64,000 nt of DNA from Bifidobacterium stellenboschense (GTDB lineage: Bacteria; Actinomycetota; Actinomycetes; Actinomycetales; Bifidobacteriaceae), in assembly GCF_000741785.1 (NCBI RefSeq), contig NZ_JGZP01000012.1:186001-250000 (forward strand), in the 5' to 3' direction. The notes below the pieces were generated by a model. It had not been told where the DNA came from and searched no databases. It saw only the letters and a list, made by a program, of their open reading frames with translations. The position numbers were made by a program, and so were the translations under genes. Shown here piece after piece: positions 53,151 to 62,381 of this stretch (within the stretch, counting starts at the first letter, position 1; each line of letters starts with the position of its first letter).

Positions 53151-55757
53151 TCAGTCGACGCCCGAATAGGCGACGACGCCGCGGTTGACCATGTCCGCCG
53201 CGAGACGCGCCCGGTGCGCGAGATCGGCATGGCCCGCACCGATGTACGGTTCGGCGGATGCGATCTGGTGAAGGATGTCCACCAGTCGTTTCGCGTTGCG
53301 CACGAAATCGCCGCCGGTGAGTTCGGTGCCGTGCAGCACGTCGGCGAGATCACGGCCGTCGGCCCATTCGTACATGACATCCAGGATTCCGGCGTCGACA
53401 TCGGGCAACGGGTCGAGTCCATGATCCTCGCACGACATGTCGATCTGGTCGCGCAACGCCTTGAGCTCGCCCGCCGCGACGGCGATCGGGCCGTGGACGG
53501 AACCGGGATAGTACCGTGGTTCTCCCCCGCCTCCGCGCCGGGCCTCGTAGACGAGCGACGACAGGACCGCCGCGAGCCCCGCGGGCGGCAGCAGGTCCAG
53601 CGCGCCGGTGAGGATCGCCTGGGCGAGCACCACGTCGAGTTCGCTGTACAGGTGACGCAGCAGCTGACCGCTTTCGGTGAGCCTCAGATCACGGCCATGC
53701 GTCGAACCGGCGTCGACCTCCTCGAGATAACCGAGTCCGGTGAGGATATCGCAGATGCGGTCGAACTGACGTGCGACGGAACCGGTGCGTGAATCGTAAC
53801 GTTCCCTGACGCGTTTCAGTTCGCGCATCTCGCGCATCCAACGATGCCCCCATTTGAGATGCTGCTGTAGGTCGGGGCATTCGCGGCACGGGTGATGCTG
53901 GTCGGCCTTGCGCAGTTCGCCGATGCGACGGTCGAGATTGCGGAACGCCGCGGACCGTTCCTCGTCGGAACGGAACACGGTATGCTTCAGCCGGTTGCGT
54001 TCGTTCTTCTCCAAGTCGCTCAGTCGCATGCGCAGTTCCATGAGCTCCCGGAAGTCGCCGTGGTCGCAGGCGAACGCCTTCTCGTACCCGTCGATGGCCT
54101 GACGCAACGTTCCCATATGCGATTCCAACTGCCATGCGGAGGCGTTCGCCTCCCACTGCGCGAACGAATGGTCGAGCGTCACGCGCGAGGTCTCATAGTC
54201 GCTGGAATTGAGCAGGTTCACCGCCATGTTGAACGTGGCCTTGAAACTGGAGTGCAGCGGGTAGACGCGCTTGCTGGACAGCGCGGCCGCCGTCGCCGGC
54301 ACGAACCCGTGATGGTCGACGACGATGGCGTGCCCGATGGTGTCGATGCCGCGTCGTCCGGCACGGCCGGTCAGCTGGGTGAACTCCCCCGGCGTCAGCG
54401 CGACGTGCCCGGTTCCGTTGAACTTCTCCAGCTTCTCCACGACGACGCAGCGGGCGGGCATGTTGATGCCCAAGGCCAGCGTCTCCGTGGCGAACACCAT
54501 CTTGACGAGTCCCTCCTCGAAGAGCCGTTCGACGATCTGGCGGAACAGGGCGATCATGCCCGCATGATGCGACGCGAACCCTTCTTCGAGGGCGAACCGG
54601 AACCGGGAGAAGCCCAGAGCCTTGAGATCGGCCTGGGAGAGCTGCCCCTCGACCATCTCGTCCACGATGCGGCGGATGCGGTGCATCTCCTCGTCCGTGG
54701 TGAGTTCCAGACCGGCGTTGATGCACTGTTCGACCGCTTGGTCGCATCCGTTGCGGGAGAAGATGAAGTAGATGCCCGGCAGCATGTCGAGATAGTTGAG
54801 CTCGTCCACGACCGCCCAGCGTCGCGGCACATGGCGTTCCGGCTTGCGCGCGGGCGCGCCGTTCCGGCCGCGTCCGCCGCGCGCCTCCGCCCTACGGCCG
54901 CGTTTGCGCGAACGCTCCTCACCTTGGCGTCGCGCCGCGATACGGTCGAACTGGTCGAGCCTGTTGGCGAGTTCCGGGTTGAGTTTGGGGGTCTGGCCCC
55001 CATCTCCTCCGCGACGGTACAGATCGATGATCTCGGGTTCGGTGCGGTCATCCTTCTGCACGATCACATGCTGCTCCAGCGGCACCGGCCTCTTCTCGGA
55101 CACGACGAGTTCGGTGTCGCCGCGCACCGAGGAGATCCACTGACTGAAATCCTCCACATTGGACACCGTCGCGGACAACGCCACGATGCGGACCCGTTCC
55201 GGCAGGTGGATGATGACCTCCTCCCACACGGGGCCGCGGAACCGGTCGGCGAGATAATGCACCTCATCGAGGATGACGTAGCGGAGCGCGTCGAGCGTCG
55301 TGGACCGCTCGTACAGCATGTTGCGCAGGACCTCGGTGGTCATCACCACGATGTCCGCCTCCGAGTTGATGGAGGTGTCGCCGGTGAGCAATCCGACCCG
55401 ATCCGCGCCGTAGACGTCGACGAGGTCATGGTATTTCTGGTTGCTCAGCGCCTTGATCGGCGTGGTGTAGAACGCCTTGACGTTATGCTCCTGCGCGAGG
55501 AAGACGGCGAAGTCCGCGACGACGGTCTTGCCGGCTCCGGTGGGCGCGGCCACGAGCACGTTGCGGCCGGCTTCGAGGGCCTCGTTCGCCCGTGTCTGGA
55601 AATCATCCAGTTCGAACGGCAAGGTGCCGGCGAACCGTGCTGCGATGCTCGCCTGTCGCTGCTGTCGCTTGCGGAACGCCGCATACCGGGCGGACGGCGA
55701 CGACTTCCCCGCATCCGCGTTGCGGTCGACCCGGTTCGTATGGTGCTTCGATGCCAT
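53151..55757 (-). CDS. helY: DEAD/DEAH-box helicase, HelY/Mtr4-like
   Basis: An 868-residue SF2 RNA helicase of the Ski2/Mtr4 class. Motif I APTGAGKTV, Ia TTPIKALSNQK, II LDEVHYLAD, III ALSATVSN, V ATETLALGINMPAR and VI QLTGRAGRRGIDT are complete. An inserted basic stretch RSRKRGRRAEARGGRGRNG (about residues 265-285) separates the RecA domains. The C-terminal DSHCT-like region is present. ATG 55,757 is preferred over in-frame upstream codons, although the ribosome site is weak. Follows the small membrane protein gene by 8 bp. Probably in RNA processing or decay. Confidence 0.92.
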   Translation of the reverse strand: MASKHHTNRVDRNADAGKSSPSARYAAFRKRQQRQASIAARFAGTLPFELDDFQTRANEALEAGRNVLVAAPTGAGKTVVADFAVFLAQEHNVKAFYTTPIKALSNQKYHDLVDVYGADRVGLLTGDTSINSEADIVVMTTEVLRNMLYERSTTLDALRYVILDEVHYLADRFRGPVWEEVIIHLPERVRIVALSATVSNVEDFSQWISSVRGDTELVVSEKRPVPLEQHVIVQKDDRTEPEIIDLYRRGGDGGQTPKLNPELANRLDQFDRIAARRQGEERSRKRGRRAEARGGRGRNGAPARKPERHVPRRWAVVDELNYLDMLPGIYFIFSRNGCDQAVEQCINAGLELTTDEEMHRIRRIVDEMVEGQLSQADLKALGFSRFRFALEEGFASHHAGMIALFRQIVERLFEEGLVKMVFATETLALGINMPARCVVVEKLEKFNGTGHVALTPGEFTQLTGRAGRRGIDTIGHAIVVDHHGFVPATAAALSSKRVYPLHSSFKATFNMAVNLLNSSDYETSRVTLDHSFAQWEANASAWQLESHMGTLRQAIDGYEKAFACDHGDFRELMELRMRLSDLEKNERNRLKHTVFRSDEERSAAFRNLDRRIGELRKADQHHPCRECPDLQQHLKWGHRWMREMRELKRVRERYDSRTGSVARQFDRICDILTGLGYLEEVDAGSTHGRDLRLTESGQLLRHLYSELDVVLAQAILTGALDLLPPAGLAAVLSSLVYEARRGGGGEPRYYPGSVHGPIAVAAGELKALRDQIDMSCEDHGLDPLPDVDAGILDVMYEWADGRDLADVLHGTELTGGDFVRNAKRLVDILHQIASAEPYIGAGHADLAHRARLAADMVNRGVVAYSGVD

Positions 55758-55765
55758 GATCGTGA

Positions 55766-56080
55766 TTACAGAGCGTCCTTCCAGCGCTTCCACGCCTGCA
55801 CATGACGGTCACGCGTCGCCTGACGACGTTTGACGACCTCGATGTGGGCGTGTTCGTATCGTTCGGCCGCGACCCGCAGCGGCTGGGTGAAGATGGGGCT
55901 ATCGTCCTCGGCGGAATCCTCGGCGGGTTCGCCCATGGCGGCAAGACGATCGGACACCTGCTCCCCCGTATCGGAGACGACGCGCAACGCCGCCATGGCT
56001 CGTCTGAATGCGTAGATGCCGCCGATGACGATCATCGCGAACATGAACAGCGCCAGCAGCAGCCAAATCCACCAGGGCAT
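55766..56080 (-). CDS. Small membrane-anchored protein upstream of helY
   Basis: A 104-residue protein: an N-terminal membrane helix (WWIWLLLALFMFAMIVIGGI), then a helical cytoplasmic part with an acidic middle (PAEDSAEDDSP) and a basic end (VVKRRQATRDRHVQAWKRW). GGAAGGAG is five bases from ATG. Only 8 bp separate it from helY, so both share a transcript. It could tether or partner the helicase; no family recognised. Confidence 0.72.
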   Translation of the reverse strand: MPWWIWLLLALFMFAMIVIGGIYAFRRAMAALRVVSDTGEQVSDRLAAMGEPAEDSAEDDSPIFTQPLRVAAERYEHAHIEVVKRRQATRDRHVQAWKRWKDAL

Positions 56081-56129
56081 GAAGACTCCTTCCTTCCGTC
56101 ATGCCATCGTAACAGCCGCGCCCTCCGGC

Positions 56130-58046
56130 TCAGTCCGTATCGTCGTCATGCGCGACGACGCTCAGTTCCCGCTGCGCCCGCGCGACGATCATCGATCGCA
56201 GCGTCTCCGGTGCCACGGCCACGATATGCCGCGCATGGGCGATGCAGAACGCCACGAACCACGAATCGGAGGACACGATGAGGTCGACCTTCTCGCCGTC
56301 GCCATACGGTTCCACCGTGGCGCCGGGCAGGTTTTTGACGAATACGGAGTCCTTGGCGTCGGTGATGAACGTGGCGGCGGTGCCGTTGTCGAAGCTCCAC
56401 TTGCGTAGCTCGCTCAACGGCATGTCCGGAATGTCGAGCGTGGTGGTCGGCTCGACCAGCCTGGCCTGCTCGATGCGCGCGATGCGGAGCACCTGCCATG
56501 TGCGCGGTTTCCCGTTCGCCTTGTTGACGGCGGGGTTCCTGAGGACCAGATTGAGCTTGTCCTCAGGCGCGGCCTTGGCCACATCGGTCCAGACGGCCAC
56601 GTAGTACACGCCTTCGTCCACGTAGATCTTGACCGGTGCGACCAGACGGCGGCGCGTGTTGCCGGCACCGTCCGTGTAGGTCATGTCCAACAGCGATCCC
56701 GCGTTGATGGCGCGTTTGACGGTGCCGAAGTTATGGGGTTCGAGCTCATAGCCCGTCAGGCTCAGCCACGGCGTCTGCCCCGGTTTGACGTGCTGGTGCA
56801 GACGATGGTACAGGTTCTCCGCCTGGGCGCGTTGCGCATCGGGCAGCAACGGCGAATGGGCCAAGTAGCTGACCGACGCGGTCAGCATGCTCAGGTACTG
56901 CGGCGAGATGCCCGCGAGACGCTCCAATCCGAGGGAATTCGTGGCGGAGACGATGCCTTCGGCATCCAGCAGTGACCAGTCGATGTCGAAGAACTGGCTT
57001 CCCGCCATTTCGCCGTCATCGGAGACCGTGGTGAGCGTGTTGATGTCCTTGTGGATCACGTTCACCGACTTCTTGAGCTCCTCGGGGGTCTTCGCCTTGC
57101 CGATGAACCGGATGGCCAGCTCCTCGAGCGAGAACTCCTCGCCGAGATGGGCGGACAGGAACAGCATGAGCCTCAGACGGCGATCCACCTCACTGCCCGT
57201 CTGGAACGACGATTTCTTGCCATGGGCCTTGCCGTTCTCGGCCTCGTCGGGATCGGCGGCATCGGCCTCCTTCGCGGGAAGCGATGCGGAACCGGCGCCG
57301 AGCACGTCCTCGACGGAACGAAGGTTCTCCGCGGCCTTGAGACGGCGATGGAACGCGTCCGCCGCCTCCTGCGGGCTGACGATGGACGCGCCGGGATGCT
57401 CGAGCACGTACATCGCCAGATCGTCGGAATCCGTGTATGCGACGTTGATGTGCTCGCCGTCCACGTCGATGGTGGCGGCGAACCGGCGCGAGTCGATGAC
57501 CTTCACCAAGGCGTCCGGAATGGTCTGCGTGCCGAGACCCGGCGCGATCGAATCGAGACCGAGACCGGGAATCGGCGTCTGCGGCACGCGCGGCGCCGTG
57601 CGGGAGGCATGGGAAGTCGAGGTCGCCTGCTGCTCATGGTCGTTCGACATGGACATGGAGCGGGCGAGATAGTTCGCCGCCGCGAGCACCGACATGTCCT
57701 CGGGCTCGAACCTCAGGCGGATGCGGGGCTCGTCGCCGAGCTGCAGACGGTACGAGGCGAAATCCTGCCCCTCCGACTTGGAGGAGTATTCCGGCTGACG
57801 TGACTCGATGGCGATGCCCATGGCCGCGAGCTTCGCTCGGTCACGCTGGAACTGCTTGGCGAACGCGGCCTTCGCGGCCTGATCCGCCAGCTCGCCATAC
57901 GAATCGGCGTACGCCTTCACGCGTTGCGCGATCTGGCGCGAGGTGAGCCATTGGGGGAACGCGGATGACAACACGGCCAACACGTCAAGCTCATGCTTGC
58001 CCCACTTGTCGGAAAAACGCCGCCTCCCGGTGCTACCCTCTGCCAT
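56130..58046 (-). CDS. WYL-domain transcription regulator, PafBC-like
   Basis: A 638-residue protein that looks like PafB and PafC fused. Two halves each show a winged-helix followed by a WYL domain: ELDVLAVLSSAFPQWLTSRQ... in the first, RRLRLMLFLSAHLGEEFSLEELA in the second, then YELEPHNFGTVKRAINAG and ARHIVAVAPETLRSMIVARA. In mycobacteria PafBC activates the LexA-independent DNA-damage response. A Gly/Pro-rich linker (about 150-185) and an Ala/Asp/Glu-rich one (about 245-275) separate the parts. GAGGACTA precedes ATG. A DNA-damage role is inferred from the family. Confidence 0.82.
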   Translation of the reverse strand: MAEGSTGRRRFSDKWGKHELDVLAVLSSAFPQWLTSRQIAQRVKAYADSYGELADQAAKAAFAKQFQRDRAKLAAMGIAIESRQPEYSSKSEGQDFASYRLQLGDEPRIRLRFEPEDMSVLAAANYLARSMSMSNDHEQQATSTSHASRTAPRVPQTPIPGLGLDSIAPGLGTQTIPDALVKVIDSRRFAATIDVDGEHINVAYTDSDDLAMYVLEHPGASIVSPQEAADAFHRRLKAAENLRSVEDVLGAGSASLPAKEADAADPDEAENGKAHGKKSSFQTGSEVDRRLRLMLFLSAHLGEEFSLEELAIRFIGKAKTPEELKKSVNVIHKDINTLTTVSDDGEMAGSQFFDIDWSLLDAEGIVSATNSLGLERLAGISPQYLSMLTASVSYLAHSPLLPDAQRAQAENLYHRLHQHVKPGQTPWLSLTGYELEPHNFGTVKRAINAGSLLDMTYTDGAGNTRRRLVAPVKIYVDEGVYYVAVWTDVAKAAPEDKLNLVLRNPAVNKANGKPRTWQVLRIARIEQARLVEPTTTLDIPDMPLSELRKWSFDNGTAATFITDAKDSVFVKNLPGATVEPYGDGEKVDLIVSSDSWFVAFCIAHARHIVAVAPETLRSMIVARAQRELSVVAHDDDTD

Positions 58047-58125
58047 TAGTCCTCACGTATCGTTAAGGTTAATTCTCAACTGCGCTTTGTGAGCGCAACC
58101 TCCATCTATATTACGGTGTTTTTTC

Positions 58126-58166
58126 CGGGGACGTCGGCTTTTCGCCAAAAATGTCCCCGTTTTTTC
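58126..58166 (+). terminator. Hairpin with U tract on the plus strand, between two minus-strand genes
   Basis: CGGGGAC (58,126-58,132) pairs with GTCCCCG (58,153-58,159), and TTTTTT follows on the plus strand. On the minus strand, where both flanking genes lie, the hairpin is followed by A residues, so it would not end their transcript. A smaller hairpin, TGCGCT-N5-AGCGCA, stands at 58,081-58,097. A plus-strand transcript, perhaps a small RNA, may end here. Confidence 0.5.
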
Positions 58167-58170
58167 CGTT

Positions 58171-59613
58171 TCAGATCCAATCGTCGGGTTCGACGCCCTG
58201 CGGTCCCACGTATTCGCCGTTGGGCACGTAGCGCGCCTCCCCAGTGTCCTCCAGCTTCGCGTCGGCGAACAGGACGACGTCGCGGCCGAACGTCCAGTCT
58301 CCCTCGATGGTCACCGAGTTCGCGGCCGCCAGAGACGGCACGTTGTACGGGAACCGTTCGTCGAAGTCGTGGATGTTCTTGTAGTAGCGCGGATCGAGTG
58401 TGACGTTCGGGAAGATGTAGTTGCCGTCCTCCATCTCATAGGAGTCCGTGAGGTGGAAACGGTCCGACCGCATGATGAACAGGTCGTCGGTGGTCTTCAC
58501 CGGCAGGAACCGCATGCGGTCGACCTGCACGCAGATGGCGCCTTCGAACAGGCCGATGGCGGCACCCATGGCGGTCTCCAGCTGCAGGACCGGCGTCGTG
58601 GACGAATCGGTCGGATCGACGGTCTTATGGTTGAGGATCACCGGCAGCGGCAGCACGCCGTCATGCTCCGCGAGCAGGGCCTTCAACGCGTCGACGCGCA
58701 CCCAGATCGAATTCGTGTTGAAATACGGGTGCTTGTCGATGTTCTGCGCGTCCTTCTTGTCCTCCGGTGCCACCTGGCTCATCTCGCGCAGCATGAGACG
58801 GCCCGTCCTGCGGTCGCGCACGATGTGGCCGCCCTTGCGGTCGGCCTCGGTTCGGCGGGCCACCTCGACCATGAACGGCGCCCCCGAGTTCTCGAAGTAC
58901 TGCGCGAGCGTGCGGGAGGGACGCGCACCGAGATTGTCCGAGTTGGAGATGAACAGGTACTTGAACCCATGCTCCTCCAGCTTGTCGAGCAGTCCGGACT
59001 CCCAGATGGTGGAGTACAGGTCGCCGTGCCCCGGCGGGCACCATTCGAGATCCGGGTTCTGCGGGAACGAGACCGGCTCACCGGTGGCTAGGTCGATCTT
59101 CGGCTCCACATGCTGCACGATCTCCATCGGGATGCTCTCCTGATGGAACTTGCGGTTGTGATGCAGCACCTTCATCGTGTCCTTCGAGGTGCGGAACGAG
59201 TTCATCAACGTGAGCGGCAGCTCGACGCCGAGACGCGTGCGGGCGGTCAACACCTGGCCGATGATGATGTCGATGAACCGCATCTGCTTCGCCTTGTGGC
59301 GGCGCACCGGCAGCAGGGACTTCGCGCAGTCGAGACCCATCGACGTGCCGAGGCCGCCGTTGAGCTTCAGGAACGCGGTCTTGGCGAACGCGTCCACGGC
59401 CTTGTCATGGTCGATCGTCTCGTAGATGTCATGGAAGCTCTGCACGCCGGTGAGCGGTTCGACGTCGCGCTCCCGGATGCATGTGGAGCCCTCGTCGTTG
59501 CGCCACACGTCGTACAGGTGCTTGAACTGGCTGATGGCCACCTCACTCATGCCGTGCTCGCGCATCTTCGCGGCGGACTTGTCGAATACGTCTGACAACT
59601 GCCTCTCCTTCAT
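58171..59613 (-). CDS. ugpA: UTP-glucose-1-phosphate uridylyltransferase, eukaryotic type
   Basis: A 480-residue UDP-glucose pyrophosphorylase of the eukaryotic/UGP2 family, the form used by bifidobacteria in the Leloir and lacto-N-biose pathways. The nucleotide-binding signature is KLNGGLGTSMGLDCAKSLLP, with WCPPGHGDLYSTI (substrate loop), FISNSDNLGA, and NTNSIWVRVDAL. The C-terminal left-handed beta-helix region ends in the usual GYxGPQ-like GEYVGPQG. ATG at 59,613 is chosen by alignment to the family; an ATG 69 bases upstream is in frame but has no ribosome site. Confidence 0.93.
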   Translation of the reverse strand: MKERQLSDVFDKSAAKMREHGMSEVAISQFKHLYDVWRNDEGSTCIRERDVEPLTGVQSFHDIYETIDHDKAVDAFAKTAFLKLNGGLGTSMGLDCAKSLLPVRRHKAKQMRFIDIIIGQVLTARTRLGVELPLTLMNSFRTSKDTMKVLHHNRKFHQESIPMEIVQHVEPKIDLATGEPVSFPQNPDLEWCPPGHGDLYSTIWESGLLDKLEEHGFKYLFISNSDNLGARPSRTLAQYFENSGAPFMVEVARRTEADRKGGHIVRDRRTGRLMLREMSQVAPEDKKDAQNIDKHPYFNTNSIWVRVDALKALLAEHDGVLPLPVILNHKTVDPTDSSTTPVLQLETAMGAAIGLFEGAICVQVDRMRFLPVKTTDDLFIMRSDRFHLTDSYEMEDGNYIFPNVTLDPRYYKNIHDFDERFPYNVPSLAAANSVTIEGDWTFGRDVVLFADAKLEDTGEARYVPNGEYVGPQGVEPDDWI

Positions 59614-59795
59614 GACTTGTTCGATAGACGACCAGTCTACCGGATGGCGGAAGGGTGTGACGCCCATGTGTGGAAACATGGCATGTAAATACGGTGAACG
59701 ATGGTGACCGGTCGGCTGATACGCACGCTTTCGCGTCAGGTTTTCCGCAGACCTGCGTTCCGGTCGCGCCCTGAACGTCCGTACGTCGACGGCGG

Positions 59796-60320
59796 TCAGG
59801 CGATTATCGCCGCGGCGGAGGCCGCGGATATGCCGATGACGATGATCACGATGACGAAGATGATGTACAGTACGACGAACGCCGCCCAGACGATGACCGA
59901 AACGAGTGCGCCTTTGCCTGCCATCGTGGCGTCGCGTGGGCGTTGATCCTTCCACACCAGCCACAGGATGAGTCCGGCGACCGGAACGAAGAAACCGAGG
60001 ACCGCCCATCCGAACGATCCGCTGTCCGCCGGATTCACATACCCCGGCTGCGGATAGCCGTAGGGTGCGCCGTATTGCGGGACGGGCTGCTGCGGCGGGT
60101 ACGGATATACGGCCTGTGGTTGCGGTTGCGGCGGGTATGCGGGTTGGCCGTACTCCCCCATCGGATACGGCTGCGGTTCCGGTGCCGGAGTGCCATAGGG
60201 CTGTTGCGCGTATGCGTTGTATGGTTCCGGCGCCGGTGCGGCCGGCGTAGCCGGAGACGATTGGGGAATCGATGATTCAGGCAACGGCGCCTGAGGTGCT
60301 GTCGGGTTGGGTTCTGACAT
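59796..60320 (-). CDS. Pro/Tyr/Gln-rich membrane protein
   Basis: A 174-residue protein. Residues 1-100 are an intrinsically disordered region dominated by Pro, Gln, Tyr and Ala in short repeats (AYAQQPYGTPAPEPQPYP, YPPQPQPQAVYPYPPQQP). Two membrane helices follow (FGWAVLGFFVPVAGLILWLVW, in part, and a C-terminal Ile/Val-rich one), linked by KDQRPRDATMAGKGAL. This is the common layout of actinobacterial envelope proteins with DUF4190-like or TM2-like ends. GGGAGG lies before ATG 60,320. Function unknown. Confidence 0.78.
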   Translation of the reverse strand: MSEPNPTAPQAPLPESSIPQSSPATPAAPAPEPYNAYAQQPYGTPAPEPQPYPMGEYGQPAYPPQPQPQAVYPYPPQQPVPQYGAPYGYPQPGYVNPADSGSFGWAVLGFFVPVAGLILWLVWKDQRPRDATMAGKGALVSVIVWAAFVVLYIIFVIVIIVIGISAASAAAIIA

Positions 60321-60530
60321 GACAGCCTCCCTTCTTTTGTCTAAGGATATTCCCCATGCCATGGATGACGCAAGCGTTCGAAGGCGTTCGAAGGTGCTCG
60401 AAGGCGCGGGGCGTGCATGGTTCTCTCTTGTCTCTTGGCGGTCCGGTGCATGGTCCGGAGCGAAGGAGACACGCCGAGTTGCGTTTCCGGAATCATCTGG
60501 TAAATTATTCGACTGTTGCAAATGCAGCAT

Positions 60531-60607
<77 letters not shown>

Positions 60608-60608
60608 G

Positions 60609-60641
60609 AAAGCCCGGAATCTCAACGATTCCGGGCTTTTT
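60609..60641 (+). terminator. Intrinsic terminator of tRNA-Pro
   Basis: A 13-bp stem (60,609-60,621 with 60,627-60,639, AAAGCCCGGAATC and complement), 5-base loop and a U tract. It begins 2 bases after the tRNA. Confidence 0.93.
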
Positions 60642-60663
60642 CGTTTTCCGGCCGGAGTCCGGT

Positions 60664-60682
60664 TTATCCGATTTTATCCGAT
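60664..60682. repeat. Paired TTATCCGAT repeat, left
   Basis: Two copies of TTATCCGAT start 10 bp apart (60,664 and 60,674), one helical turn. The second overlaps the stop codon of the integrase gene. The same pair occurs at 62,796-62,815, at the other side of the integrase/hicAB segment. Candidates for integrase arm sites or for element ends. Confidence 0.6.
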
Positions 60683-61975
60683 GACCGCATCACCTCTCCT
60701 ATCCGCGGCCAATCCCGTCGACCTCGCGCGTCCCACCGCGTCCGCGATCTCATCCAGCCGTTCCGGCCACAACCGGGCGTACGTGTCCAATGTGATCGTC
60801 GCCGACGCGTGCCCCAGCTGCGACTGCAGCGTCTTCACGTCGCAACCCGCCGCGATGACTATGCTCGCATACGTGTGTCGCAGGTCATGGATACGGACGC
60901 CATCGTTCTCCATGCCAGCGTGTCGCAACGCCGGCGTCCACGAGCGTGACCGCCAGTTGTTCATCGACAACGCTCCCCCGCGTGGCGCGCGGAACACGAA
61001 CCGCTCCCCATCCATCCCATGGCACAACGCCTTCACTTCCTCGAGGAGGAATTGCGGGAATACGATCGTGCGCGCCTTCCCGCTCTTCGGCGTGCCCAAC
61101 GTGAGTCCATCCTCCCCGTCCGTCCACGTGTGCCGCACGCGCGCCCTGTGCCGCTGCAGATCCAGGTCCCGCACCTGCAACGCGAACGTCTCCCCGATGC
61201 GCATCCCCGTATACGCCTGCCAGCGGATGATGAGCGCGTCCAGCGGGTTGCGCTCGCCGGCCGCGTCGGCCAGCTTCTCAACTTCCGGGATGGTGAGGAA
61301 CACCATGTCGTCGTCCTCGTCCGCGGTTCTCGGAGTGACGACCTTGCCCATGGGATTCGCGGTGATGCATCCCTCGTCCACAGCATGGTCGAGTACGCCG
61401 CCCATGACGATGCGTACGACGCTGCGGATGGTGCGCGGCTTCAACGCTCGCGGCTTGCGGCCGCTCGGCAGTTCGGCCGGGTAGCCGCCCTTCGGCAGGA
61501 GCGACACCCACTTCTGTATGTCTCGCGTGGTGATGTCGCAGACCGCCATGCCGCCCCATTTCGGCAGCACGTACACGCGCAATTCCCTCCTGTAGCGCTT
61601 GAGGGTGCTGGCCTTCACGTTCACCTTCGACGCGACCCACTCGGCCGCGAGTTGCGCGAACGTGCGTCGTCCGAGCCGTGGATCGTGGTAGCGGCCGCGC
61701 CGGATGTCGTCCTCCATGGCGGCCTGGAACGATTCCGCGTCCGCCAGTCTGGCGAACGTGCGAGACCTCTCCTTGCGCCGTCCCGTCTGGTCAGTCACGT
61801 ACCAGCGGCACCGCCACCGGCCGAACCTTCCGTACACGGTGGTGCGGTGCTTTTCCGGCACCTTCGCCTTCATCGGGTCGCGTGAGTTCGCGAGACTCCG
61901 CCGCATGGCGGCTGTGGGTGGATTTCCTTTGTCGTCATTCTTCAGCCATCGATCCGTGATGAACACGTGTGCCAT
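60674..61975 (-). CDS. int: Tyrosine-type site-specific integrase
   Basis: A 433-residue phage-type integrase. An N-terminal arm-binding region reads TVYGRFGRWRCRWYVTDQTG, followed by a core-binding SAM-like domain (TFAQLAAEWVASKVNVKAST). The catalytic domain has Arg in YTGMRIGETF, Lys in TPKSGKARTI, HDLRHTYAS, LGHASATI and the nucleophile in LDTYARLWP. AAGGAGA lies 5 bases before ATG 61,975. All six catalytic positions are present, so the enzyme should be active. It points towards tRNA-Pro, the usual arrangement. Confidence 0.95.
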   Translation of the reverse strand: MAHVFITDRWLKNDDKGNPPTAAMRRSLANSRDPMKAKVPEKHRTTVYGRFGRWRCRWYVTDQTGRRKERSRTFARLADAESFQAAMEDDIRRGRYHDPRLGRRTFAQLAAEWVASKVNVKASTLKRYRRELRVYVLPKWGGMAVCDITTRDIQKWVSLLPKGGYPAELPSGRKPRALKPRTIRSVVRIVMGGVLDHAVDEGCITANPMGKVVTPRTADEDDDMVFLTIPEVEKLADAAGERNPLDALIIRWQAYTGMRIGETFALQVRDLDLQRHRARVRHTWTDGEDGLTLGTPKSGKARTIVFPQFLLEEVKALCHGMDGERFVFRAPRGGALSMNNWRSRSWTPALRHAGMENDGVRIHDLRHTYASIVIAAGCDVKTLQSQLGHASATITLDTYARLWPERLDEIADAVGRARSTGLAADRRGDAVIG

Positions 61976-62145
61976 GTCGGTCTCCTTAGTTTTCGATCCG
62001 TCGCCGGGTGGCCGGTCATCCATGGACGGTCTTGGCGGTGATTGAGTTCGTCGGCGATGAGCCATGGGCCGTCGCGGCGTCTGGATGCCGGGGAGTTCGG
62101 CATCCGTGAGGTGTTGACGCTTGTCATGTCGATCAGTTCCGACCA
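61976..62145. other. Short intergenic region between integrase and hicA
   Basis: About 170 bp of non-coding DNA. Small open frames in it have no ribosome site or recognisable product. It should contain the integrase promoter. Confidence 0.4.
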
Positions 62146-62174
62146 TTGACAACAATACGCATAATGCGTATAGT
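62146..62174 (+). promoter_or_regulatory. hicAB promoter with embedded operator palindrome
   Basis: TTGACA (62,146-62,151) and TATAGT (62,169-62,174) are 17 bp apart, close to the ideal sigma-70-type spacing. Between them lies the palindrome ATACGCAT-A-ATGCGTAT (62,155-62,171), overlapping the -10 box. Binding there would block the promoter; HicB-type antitoxins autoregulate in this way. Confidence 0.8.
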
Positions 62175-62183
62175 GATGGGGGT

Positions 62184-62381
62184 ATGAGGTTCAAGGAAAT
62201 CGAGAAGATTCTCCGCAAGGACGGATGGCGGCTCTACTCGCAAAGCGGAAGCCACTGCCAGTACACGCACCCGGACAAACCCGGAAGAGTGACCGTCCCC
62301 AAGCACAACGGAGACCTTGCGCCGTTCACCGTCAAATCCATATGGGAACAAGCCGGCATCAACGAAAGAAGGATCAAATGA
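62184..62381 (+). CDS. hicA: HicA-family mRNA interferase toxin
   Basis: A 65-residue toxin with the double-stranded RNA-binding-like fold. FKEIEKILRKDGWRLYSQSGSHCQYTH holds the catalytic His (in SGSHCQY), and GRVTVPKHNGDLAPFTVKSI the rest of the fold. GGGGGT is just before ATG. It overlaps hicB by 4 bp. Full length. Confidence 0.94.
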   Translation: MRFKEIEKILRKDGWRLYSQSGSHCQYTHPDKPGRVTVPKHNGDLAPFTVKSIWEQAGINERRIK

